A DNA stretch of 64,000 nucleotides, taken from NCBI GenBank assembly GCA_964544145.1, contig CAZJAT010000002.1, positions 1 to 64,000 on the forward strand. The letters are read 5' to 3'. Below the pieces are notes generated by a model that did no database searches, had not been told where the DNA came from, and saw nothing but the letters and a program-made list of their open reading frames with translations. The translations under genes and the position numbers were made by a program. This document shows positions 1 through 6,727 of this stretch, piece by piece (position 1 is the stretch's first letter; every line of letters starts with the position of its first letter). This stretch comes from CAZJAT01 sp964544145 (GTDB taxonomy: Bacteria > Hydrothermota > 32-111).

Positions 1-2034
1 CATTCCCTCAGGTCCAATCAGTATTTCCTCTACCACATCAGAGGGATCTTCATGTGAAAACATTGCATGTACAAGATATGGATATTCCAAGCTGCTTAGG
101 TATTTTATTCCTGATGAATGCATATAATTAGTGATATTATTACTCCATACGCTCCCTGGTTCCACAAACACTGATCCATTGATAACTGTAATGGGGCTGG
201 GTAGTGTTGTTGCATTATACACATATCCTATTCCTTTATCATAAAATATTCCTGCTTCTGATTCCCCTGTTAATGATATTGACGCATTCTTACCATATCC
301 TATATCCTGCACATACCACCATTCCCCTTCATTATCACTATATGCCTCTATTACCCTTGTCAGTTGTGTCGGTACATATGGGTCAGGATTGGGATTGTTC
401 TTGGTATATACCATATACAGTTCTCCCGTTTCTGGGTCACGTGTGATACTGTTTCCATTGCCCGGACCTGTCGCTTCTTTAACATTTGACCACATATATG
501 GGCTTATTGTCCCTTCATCATGATAATTGCCATATCTTGCCTCTATATCTATTCCCTTTGTATAATTGGTCTTTATATCATTAAACTCTTGTTCACCATT
601 TATATCTGTAAGTCCGTTCTCATTAACATCATATTCATTTTTCATATCTATCTCTGCACCTTCTACAGCTACAAGTCTGTCCGGTATATAAATACCCTTC
701 ATTGTGTCCCATACAAATTCATCCCACATCTTCAATATTACAGGGATATCCTCGTATTCCAATACCCTCATATCCTCAGGATATTCAAGTACATACTTTT
801 CATTAACATTTATTATTCCATTGTATGCTCTGTATTGCTCTTCACTTTTATTTACTTCAATATCTAGTATCCCTTCTTCCCTATAATAAAAATCCTCTAC
901 ATTACATATTCCTAAGTAATTTGTTGTTCCCTCATATATGATATTCCCTCTTTCACTTATTGTCACTCTTGCTCCCTCTACCGGCCAGTCGTTTCTTCTA
1001 CCATCTTTTACTGTTATTTCAAACGTTGTGTCTACGCATGCATATATTAATGATGGATGGTCAATCACAAGCCATGATGAATCATTACTTGATGTATCAT
1101 TAAAGTATTTAATATAATCTATTGATATATAGCCGGGATTTGTTATGTTGACATCATAATTATAGGGGCTTATATAATTGTTTATTTGTATAAGATAACT
1201 CTGTGATTTATTAAAATCCGTTTCTTCTGTATATTCTGTATTGTCACCATATTTAATTTTCATTGTCATTATATCTTGTTCTTTCCTTTTAAAGATAAAA
1301 TCTATATACTCTTGTTCGTTTATTATGGATTCATCCCATATCTGTATTTTTCTTTCCTTGTGAGTAATTGAACTGATTAATTCACCATTACCCCTATATC
1401 TGTATTCAAAATATCTAAAGAATAAATTGTAATGGTCATTGTTCTCATTTGCTATTTTCATCTGATATAAATATAATATAAGTGTATCCTGCTCTATCAG
1501 CGATTTGTTTATAAAATACAGATTACAATAATTATGACCGCTCATAAATACGCTGTCTCCCAAACTGTCTTGCGAGTAATCTCTATAGCGAAAACAAATT
1601 GAATCAAACTCTATACCAGTAAATTGTCTTTTTAACCCTGCATAATCATAATCCAATACTGTCTTTCTCTCATATCCTAAATTGATTAAGCTGTCATACT
1701 GTTCTTCATTAGTTGAATCAGAAAGCAATAATATGCCTCCTTCTTCTATTATGTATGCATTTCCCCTCTGTATCACATAAGATGTATCCATTAAATTCGG
1801 ATGGATAAACATTATTGAATCTCCATCATTCAAATTCTTAAATGTGGTCCATTTGTCGTCTATTATTCCATCATCAAAATAATCTGTTATTAATTCTGAT
1901 GATAATATTGACGGTGATAACAGTAATTCAATACTATTGATTTCCTGACAGACCACTCCCGTTATTGGGATGAGTATCATACCTAACATACATATAATGA
2001 TGAATACCCTTGATGTTTTTAGTAACCTTTTCAT
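1..2034 (-). CDS. Large secreted surface protein, 3' end outside window
   Basis: An open frame of 678 codons on the minus strand runs off the left edge, so the C-terminus is missing. The ATG at 2034 follows a strong ribosome-binding site (AAAGGAGG, 2038-2045). The N-terminus (MKRLLKTSRVFIIICMLGMI) is a signal peptide. Next comes a region opening with DYFDDGIIDDKW, which resembles concanavalin-like carbohydrate-binding folds. Around residues 340-400 lies an Ig-like or carboxypeptidase-regulatory-like segment (VEGARVTI...TNYLGIC). The last ~120 visible residues (RDPETGELYMVY, AYSDNEGEWWYVQDIG) look like BNR/sialidase-type propeller repeats. Export is well supported; the domain names are by eye and the substrate is unknown. 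The plus-strand frames over this region are its shadows. Confidence 0.8.
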   Translation of the reverse strand, partial: MKRLLKTSRVFIIICMLGMILIPITGVVCQEINSIELLLSPSILSSELITDYFDDGIIDDKWTTFKNLNDGDSIMFIHPNLMDTSYVIQRGNAYIIEEGGILLLSDSTNEEQYDSLINLGYERKTVLDYDYAGLKRQFTGIEFDSICFRYRDYSQDSLGDSVFMSGHNYCNLYFINKSLIEQDTLILYLYQMKIANENNDHYNLFFRYFEYRYRGNGELISSITHKERKIQIWDESIINEQEYIDFIFKRKEQDIMTMKIKYGDNTEYTEETDFNKSQSYLIQINNYISPYNYDVNITNPGYISIDYIKYFNDTSSNDSSWLVIDHPSLIYACVDTTFEITVKDGRRNDWPVEGARVTISERGNIIYEGTTNYLGICNVEDFYYREEGILDIEVNKSEEQYRAYNGIINVNEKYVLEYPEDMRVLEYEDIPVILKMWDEFVWDTMKGIYIPDRLVAVEGAEIDMKNEYDVNENGLTDINGEQEFNDIKTNYTKGIDIEARYGNYHDEGTISPYMWSNVKEATGPGNGNSITRDPETGELYMVYTKNNPNPDPYVPTQLTRVIEAYSDNEGEWWYVQDIGYGKNASISLTGESEAGIFYDKGIGYVYNATTLPSPITVINGSVFVEPGSVWSNNITNYMHSSGIKYLSSLEYPYLVHAMFSHEDPSDVVEEILIGPEGM

Positions 2035-2078
2035 TCCTTCCTCCTTTGTTTCTTTTTCCCTTTAAAACCATTATTCGG

Positions 2079-2109
2079 ATTGTACTGAGTTTTTTTTTTT
2101 TTTTGTCAA
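2079..2109 (-). promoter_or_regulatory. Promoter with poly-A spacer for the surface protein
   Basis: On the minus strand a perfect -35 TTGACA (2104-2109) and a -10 TACAAT (2079-2084) are separated by 19 nt. Fourteen of these are A, part of a 15-base A/T homopolymer at 2090-2104. Other promoters in this window use 16-17 nt. The transcript would have a leader of about 38 nt containing the AAAGGAGG site. A homopolymer in the spacer is the arrangement known from phase-variable promoters such as Neisseria porA. Confidence 0.55.
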
Positions 2110-2236
2110 TTACCGTTTTTTATATGTATCCATTCATGGTATTTGTAAATGTTTTGTTTTTGCGGGTTTTATTAATTGCTGATTCATAATTTCAAATCCG
2201 CAATCCTGAATCCGTAATTTTATTCCTTTCTTTATT

Positions 2237-2279
2237 GTACATTGTACACCTTGACATTATTAATGTTTTACGTTAGTAT
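2237..2279 (+). promoter_or_regulatory. higBA promoter with possible HigA operator
   Basis: A perfect inverted repeat GTACA-T-TGTAC (2237-2247) lies just upstream of TTGACA (2251-2256) and TAGTAT (2274-2279), spacing 17. The -10 ends 6 nt before the higB ATG and there is no ribosome-binding site, so the transcript may be leaderless. A palindrome beside the -35 is a plausible autorepression site for the HTH antitoxin; this is inference. Confidence 0.45.
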
Positions 2280-2285
2280 TGATTT

Positions 2286-2567
2286 ATGATATTATCGTTT
2301 GCCGATAGTAAAACAGAAAAAATATATCTGGGAGAAAAAGTGAAGAGATGTTCAAATGAATTGCAGCACATTACTCGAAGAAAATTAAGGATGCTTAATA
2401 ATTCTCACTCTCTCAGTGATTTAAAAATACCACCTTCAAATCAGCTTGAAAAACTCAAAGGAAAAAAACAAAATAGATACAGCATAAGAGTAAATGACCA
2501 ATGGCGAATTTGTTTCAAATGGCAATCATGCAATGCATTTGATGTAATATTAATAGATTATCATTAA
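2286..2567 (+). CDS. higB: HigB-type mRNA interferase toxin (RelE superfamily)
   Basis: A 93-residue protein of the usual HigB length. It contains the family features LRMLNNSHSLSDLKIPPSNQLEKL and the C-terminal strand stretch RYSIRVNDQWRICFKW ending in DYH, which carries the conserved basic and aromatic residues of ribosome-dependent RelE-like RNases. The family cleaves mRNA on the ribosome when freed from its antitoxin. The partner gene follows after 10 nt. The toxin-first order is characteristic of higBA. The pair sits immediately beside oriC. Confidence 0.9.
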   Translation: MILSFADSKTEKIYLGEKVKRCSNELQHITRRKLRMLNNSHSLSDLKIPPSNQLEKLKGKKQNRYSIRVNDQWRICFKWQSCNAFDVILIDYH

Positions 2568-2577
2568 GGAGTTCACT

Positions 2578-2868
2578 ATGAATCTTAAAAACATACATCC
2601 AGGGGAAATATTATTAGAGGAATTCTTGAAACCAATGGGAATAACCCCATACAGATTAGCAAAGGAAACAATGCTTTCTCAAACAAGGATATCTGAGATA
2701 GTGAAATGCAAAAGGTCTGTTACCCCTGAGACGGCAATAAGATTTTCCAAATTCTTTGGAAATTCTCCAGAATTTTGGCTTGGGATTCAATCAGATTACG
2801 ATCTTGAAAAAGCAAAGAAACAGTTTAGAAAGGAAATATCCTTAATATCATGCCATTCATGTAAATAA
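2578..2868 (+). CDS. higA: HigA antitoxin, XRE-type HTH
   Basis: A 96-residue protein opening with the HigA signature NIHPGEILLEEFLKPMGIT. A helix-turn-helix follows (YRLAKETMLSQTRISEIVKC, then TPETAIRFSKFFGNSPEFW), typical of the HigA/VapI antitoxin family. It should bind HigB and repress the operon promoter. It is preceded by AAGGAGTTCACT, a good ribosome-binding site. Antitoxins of this family normally end at about this length, so it appears intact. Confidence 0.92.
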   Translation: MNLKNIHPGEILLEEFLKPMGITPYRLAKETMLSQTRISEIVKCKRSVTPETAIRFSKFFGNSPEFWLGIQSDYDLEKAKKQFRKEISLISCHSCK

Positions 2869-2876
2869 GTTTACAT
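2859..2876 (+). terminator. Weak hairpin at the higA stop codon
   Basis: A perfect 7-bp stem ATGTAAA / TTTACAT with loop TAAG spans the higA stop codon. No T-run follows, so intrinsic termination is uncertain. Confidence 0.3.
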
Positions 2877-2933
2877 TCAAATCGATTGATTTGTTAGAAT
2901 AATAGAATGAATAGATGGAAAGGAATACAATTG

Positions 2934-2996
2934 GTGGCTGGTGAGTTAGTGGCTGGTAAACTGGTAGCTGGTGAGCTGGTGAGGGATAATAAATAA
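2934..2996 (+). repeat. 15-bp tandem repeat (GTGGCTGGTRARYTR-like)
   Basis: Three 15-bp units at 2934-2948, 2949-2963 and 2964-2978 vary around GTGGCTGGTGAGTTA, followed by GTGAGGGATAATAAA. Because the unit is 15 bp it reads as repeated Val-Ala-Gly-Glu/Lys-Leu in one plus frame. That frame opens at ATG 2907 and closes at 2996 (29 codons), but it lacks a ribosome-binding site and any family resemblance, so it is treated as repeat DNA. A partial copy recurs at 3150-3187. Confidence 0.7.
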
Positions 2997-3057
2997 ATAA
3001 AAAATCAAATGTACTTGTAACATGTCACTTGAAACCTGAATCTTGAACCCCTTACCG

Positions 3058-3187
3058 CAGGTTGAAGACATATATCCAAGCATGCCTCTAAGCGTTTAAG
3101 CAGTACCATTGATTCGGTATGCTGGATAATGTTGAAACCTGGGGGAAGAAAGTGGCTGGTAAACTGGTGACTGGTGTGGGATAATAA
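3058..3187 (+). repeat. Intergenic repeat copy with adjoining imperfect hairpin
   Basis: Bases 3151-3168 repeat 2948-2965 exactly (AGTGGCTGGTAAACTGGT), and both copies continue into GGGATAATAAA. Between the copies, CAGGTT (3058-3063) can pair with AACCTG (3136-3141), and 3073-3086 with 3116-3128 (TATCC, AGCAT, CC against GG, TATGCT, GGATA). The fold covers about 85 nt. Its function is unknown; it may be part of a dispersed intergenic repeat. Confidence 0.45.
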
Positions 3188-3212
3188 AAATGAAAACAAA
3201 ATTTTATTGCTA

Positions 3213-3240
3213 TTGACAGGAATATGTTTTTTGATACAAT
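3213..3240 (+). promoter_or_regulatory. Promoter upstream of dnaA
   Basis: TTGACA (3213-3218) and TACAAT (3235-3240) are separated by 16 nt. Transcription would start near 3247, giving a leader of about 180 nt that contains the DnaA boxes at 3302-3388. DnaA binding there could repress its own gene, as in many bacteria. Confidence 0.55.
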
Positions 3241-3301
3241 TACAATCCGTCGCAGCAAGGGTTTATCACTGAAAAAACATAGAGAGAAGTATGAAACAAA
3301 A

Positions 3302-3426
3302 TGTGGATAATAATGCACACAATCCCCCTAAAACAACAAAATCAATAGCTTACGCCAAAGGGTGTGTTGTGGATAACTTTGTGGACAACTATTCTATACT
3401 GCGGTTAATCCGTAATTTGAGGAATC
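3302..3426 (+). other. Candidate oriC: DnaA-box cluster before dnaA
   Basis: Three boxes in the same orientation are visible. TGTGGATAA at 3302-3310 and at 3368-3376 are perfect reverse complements of the consensus TTATCCACA. TGTGGACAA at 3380-3388 is one base off. The last two are 12 bp apart. Clusters of this kind directly upstream of dnaA mark the origin in most bacteria. The flanking 2869-3426 stretch is otherwise non-coding and holds repeats. A GC-skew plot would confirm the origin. Confidence 0.7.
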
Positions 3427-4922
3427 ATGAACATATTGCATGAGAAGCTTCATCAATATTTAAAAGAGCATTGTAATGAAACGGATTACTCCAATTGGAT
3501 GGGTTATCTTAAAATATCCGATATGAATGACAGATTTATAAGCTTTTCCGTTCCCAATCCCGTTATTAAGGATTGGATAGAGGATAAACTGTTCCATGAA
3601 TTACTTGCAGCAGTAAAACATATATCAGATAAAAATCTGCAGATTCGCATTGAATCCGAAATGAAGAGACCCGCAGTGCCCGATAATATGAATATGTATA
3701 AGAATACAAATGATTTTCAAATAGATAAATTGAATTTGGTGGGCAGATATACATTTGATAACTTTATTGTAGGCAATTCCAATCAATTTGCCCATGCCGC
3801 AGCCTTTTCTGTAGCCAAATCACCGGGCGAGCAGTATAATCCCCTCTTTGTTTATGGTGCAAGCGGATTGGGCAAGACACATTTAATACAGGCCATTGGT
3901 CATCATATTAAACATTCATCCCCCGGAAAACGCATTGCATATATATCAACAGAATCCTTCATGAATGAGTTTATCACTGCAATATCAAACAGAAAAACAA
4001 TTGAATTCAAGAATAAATACAGAGAGCTTGATGTGCTTCTTTTGGATGATGTTCATTTTCTCAAGGATAAGGAAAAATTGCAGGAGGAGATGTTTTATAC
4101 ATTCAATGAGCTCTATTATGCCAATAAGCAAATCGTTCTCACAGCAGACCGCCTTCCAAAGGATATACCCAATCTTGAGGAGAGACTTGTCACCCGCTTC
4201 CAATGGGGTCTTGTTGTTGATATAAAAAAACCGGACTTTGAGACACGTCTTGCAATCTTAAGGAAAAAGGTTTCTTCGGAAAAATTAAATATTCCTGATG
4301 AGGTATTAAATTATATTGCAAACAATATCAAGGAAAATGTGCGCCTCCTCGAGGGTGTATTGATAAAATTACTTGCTGCAGCAACATTATACAAAAGGGA
4401 AATTGATATACATCTTGCCCGCGAGATTATTTTATCAATGGATGAGANNNNNNNNNNNNNNNNNNNNNNNNNNNNNNNNNNNNNNNNNNNNNNNNNNNNN
4501 NNNNNNNNNNNNNNNNNNNNNNNNNNNNNNNNNNNNNNNNNNNNNNNAAAAGGGAAATTGATATACATCTTGCCCGCGAGATTATTTTATCAATGGATGA
4601 GATTAACCGAGATTATAATGTTTCGCGTGTTACCATCAGTGCTGATGAAATTATTGATGTTGTTTCCGGCTATTATAAGGTTCCCAAACAGCAGATTCTT
4701 GGAAAGAGAAGGAATAAATCCATTGTTGTTCCCAGACAAATGTGTATATTCCTTATCAGAAATTACACAGATCTCTCCCTGCAGGAAATTGCTGATAAAA
4801 TAAACAGAAAGGATCATTCTACTATTATTCATGCAATAAAACGCATTGAGGAATTGAAAAAGAATAATCAGGATATAGCCGGTGATATGTCGCGTATAAA
4901 CAGTTTATTAAATGTGGATTAA
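3427..4922 (+). CDS. dnaA: Replication initiator DnaA, interrupted by scaffold Ns
   Basis: Initiator ATPase that binds DnaA boxes and opens oriC. Domain I is at the N-terminus. The AAA+ domain starts near residue 105 (NLVGRYTFDNFIVGNSNQFA), with Walker A GASGLGKT at 144-151 and Walker B LLLDDVHF near 205. Domain IV ends the protein with the DNA-binding signature DHSTIIHAIKRIEEL. A run of 100 N (4448-4547) breaks the frame. The 55 bp before it (4393-4447) are repeated exactly after it (4548-4602). Removing the Ns and one copy (155 bp) leaves 1341 bp, a clean 446-residue DnaA of normal length, so the gene is almost certainly intact. Ribosome-binding site GAGG precedes the ATG. Confidence 0.96.
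4448..4547. other. 100-N scaffold gap, probably spurious
   Basis: Exactly 100 N, the conventional unknown-gap length. The two contig ends share an identical 55-bp sequence (4393-4447 and 4548-4602), and collapsing it restores the dnaA frame. The true gap is therefore probably zero. A 55-bp end overlap matches a common assembler k-mer size. Confidence 0.93.
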
Positions 4923-5105
4923 ATATGTATTTTGTGTATAACTTTTTACTCATACACAATTTAATTTTTTATTCACACAATATAAACATTAATATTGATT
5001 TTAATTTGTAATATACTATAATTTAATTGAGTTATGCACATATAAACAGACCCTACTACTACTTTTTAAATATTAAAATATTATTAGTTGCTATAAGGAG
5101 GATCA
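4923..5105 (+). other. AT-rich dnaA-dnaN spacer with DnaA-box-like sites
   Basis: This 183-bp gap is very AT-rich. It holds TGTGTATAA (4933-4941), the reverse complement of TTATACACA, and TTATGCACA (5032-5040); both match the relaxed DnaA box TTATNCACA. In several bacteria the unwinding element lies between dnaA and dnaN, so this may be the second half of a bipartite origin. A ribosome-binding site (AAGGAGG) ends the spacer. Confidence 0.5.
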
Positions 5106-6215
5106 ATGAAATTCAGAATCGATAAGAATGAATTTCAAAAACATCTTTTATCCGTTTCCAGTATTGTTCCGGCAAAGCCCGTTGTAACAGTAATTGCAAA
5201 TGTGATGATAGAAGCCAAGAAAGATAAGATTATGTTTTCATCAACAGACTTTGAAATAACAATGCATTCAGAGATGCAGGCAAACATAGACAATGAAGGA
5301 ATAACCATTGTTAATGCCAAAACGCTTGCAGAATTGATCAAACGTCTTCCAGAGGGTATTTTGGATTTAAAATTACACAACAATGAATTACACATTGAAT
5401 GCGGTACGGGTATTTATAAGTTGCCCGTAACAGATAAGGATGATTATGTTGATATAATCGGAATAGATAGGGATAAAATGTTTACTATAGAATCCCTGCC
5501 GATGGTGAATGCTATTGAAAATACATTATTTGCCGTCTCCAGAGATGCAGTAAAAATTGCAATCACGGGAATTCTCTTTGAAGCAAATGGAAAGGAATTA
5601 TCATTAATTGGAACAGATGGTCACAGATTATCCGTATATACAGTTAAGGATATATTTGAAAAAACACTGTCAAAGAGTGTTATTGTTCCGCCAAAAGCAT
5701 TGAGTATTCTAAAGAACCTTATTAGTGATAAAGAATCCTTTGAAATAGGTTTTGATGAAAAGAGAATTATGTTCAAAATAAATGACACTGAAATATCAGC
5801 AAAACTGATAGAAGGTACATATCCTGATTATAAAAGGGTAATACCTTCAGATAATGATAAATTACTCACTGTAGATAAAAATACAATGCTTGATATTTTA
5901 AACAGGGTTAATATATTTACAAATCCCAATACAAAACTTGTGAAATTTGAAATAGAAAAAGACAGGATTAAAGTGAATGCATATCAGTCACAGACGGGAG
6001 AAGGCACAGAGGTTGTAAAGGCAGAATACAACAGTGAAGAACCATTTGTTATTGGTTTTAATAATACATATTTGATTGAGATAATCAAAAAGGTTGAAAC
6101 CGAAAACATGAAGATGAGATTGAAATCAGAAATGTCAGCAGTGATTATTGAAAATGAAGAGAATAAGATTGGCGAGCAGTCACTCTATCTTATTATGCCA
6201 TTAAGACTGAAATAA
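5106..6215 (+). CDS. dnaN: DNA polymerase III beta sliding clamp
   Basis: A 369-residue protein of normal clamp length. Recognisable features are the N-terminus MKFRIDKNEFQKHLLSVSSI, the central LSLIGTDGHRLSVY motif, LIEGTYPDYKRVIP at the start of the third domain, and the C-terminus YLIMPLRL that forms part of the hydrophobic partner-binding cleft. Two copies form the ring that tethers polymerase III to DNA. It follows dnaA as usual, but neither recF nor gyrB follows here. Its stop codon abuts that of the convergent DUF523 gene with no gap. Confidence 0.97.
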   Translation: MKFRIDKNEFQKHLLSVSSIVPAKPVVTVIANVMIEAKKDKIMFSSTDFEITMHSEMQANIDNEGITIVNAKTLAELIKRLPEGILDLKLHNNELHIECGTGIYKLPVTDKDDYVDIIGIDRDKMFTIESLPMVNAIENTLFAVSRDAVKIAITGILFEANGKELSLIGTDGHRLSVYTVKDIFEKTLSKSVIVPPKALSILKNLISDKESFEIGFDEKRIMFKINDTEISAKLIEGTYPDYKRVIPSDNDKLLTVDKNTMLDILNRVNIFTNPNTKLVKFEIEKDRIKVNAYQSQTGEGTEVVKAEYNSEEPFVIGFNNTYLIEIIKKVETENMKMRLKSEMSAVIIENEENKIGEQSLYLIMPLRLK

Positions 6216-6614
6216 TTATATACTGATTATTTTAATATCAGTATTTTCTTTTAAGAGGCGTGCGGTAAAACCGGCGCCTCTCTTTCTTTCCCAATCAATA
6301 TTTGTTTTATTCAAACCACATGATGGACTATTTTCTTTAACTATTATGAGATCAGGATGTATTTCATTAACCAAATCCAATGTGATGCGCGCACCCTGTC
6401 CAAATGAATCACCAATATCATTATTCTCCTCATCAATCACAGATGCTCCCTTTATGGTTGATTTCAATCGCGGTGTTTTGAGTGAACCGAATTGTTCCGG
6501 GCAAAAAGGAATAATAACAGCAGATGGATATTTACGTTCTATATCTGTAATCTTTGAAGATCCATCATATCTTGTATTGATTCCCAATAAACAGGCAGAT
6601 ATCATTATTATCAT
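6216..6614 (-). CDS. DUF523 family protein
   Basis: A 132-residue protein matching the DUF523 pattern: SACLLGINTRYDG at the N-terminus, CPEQFGSLKTPR near residue 40 and KENSPSCGL near residue 95, containing the family's conserved cysteines. The biochemical function of this family is not established; the Cys/Asp pattern suggests metal or sulfur chemistry. The ATG at 6614 is supported by a promoter whose -10 ends 6 nt before it. It converges on dnaN. Confidence 0.88.
   Translation of the reverse strand: MIIMISACLLGINTRYDGSSKITDIERKYPSAVIIPFCPEQFGSLKTPRLKSTIKGASVIDEENNDIGDSFGQGARITLDLVNEIHPDLIIVKENSPSCGLNKTNIDWERKRGAGFTARLLKENTDIKIISI
6220..6252. terminator. Possible bidirectional terminator, dnaN / DUF523
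   Basis: Stem ATACTGAT (6220-6227) pairs with ATCAGTAT (6237-6244) around an AT-rich loop and is followed on the plus strand by TTTTCTTTT. It lies inside the last codons of the convergent DUF523 gene. The stem is only 8 bp and AT-rich. Confidence 0.4.
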
Positions 6615-6620
6615 GGCAAG

Positions 6621-6648
6621 AGTATAGATTATTATCAGATTTTATCAA
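6621..6648 (-). promoter_or_regulatory. Promoter for DUF523 gene, leaderless type
   Basis: On the minus strand TTGATA (6643-6648), 16-nt spacer, TATACT (6621-6626), then 6 nt to the ATG at 6614. No ribosome-binding site fits in the interval. Confidence 0.55.
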
Positions 6649-6689
6649 TATGTTTATGAATAATAATGTTATGCTTATTATGTATTTAT

Positions 6690-6717
6690 ATTGACTTATA
6701 CTTAATATTATATTAGA
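6690..6717 (+). promoter_or_regulatory. Promoter for PBP1A gene, leaderless type
   Basis: TTGACT (6690-6695), 16-nt spacer, TTAGAT (6712-6717), then 10 nt to the ATG at 6728. The sequence before the start (TTAATTAATT) has no Shine-Dalgarno motif. Confidence 0.45.
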
Positions 6718-6727
6718 TTAATTAATT

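Noticed and set aside
204..886. Plus-strand open frames of 60-115 codons at 204, 520 and 704
   Set aside because: They are antisense to the long minus-strand secreted-protein frame, which has a signal peptide, a strong ribosome-binding site and coherent composition; the plus frames have none.
2907..2996. 29-codon frame with Val-Ala-Gly-Glu-Leu repeats
   Set aside because: No ribosome-binding site or promoter; it is explained by a 15-bp tandem repeat that has a second non-coding copy.
4593..4922. Separate 109-residue DnaA C-terminal gene
   Set aside because: It is the 3' part of dnaA displaced by the spurious 155-bp gap plus duplication, not a second gene.
6346..6627. 93-residue plus-strand frame antisense to DUF523
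   Set aside because: The minus-strand protein has clear DUF523 motifs and a well-placed promoter; the plus frame has no family features.
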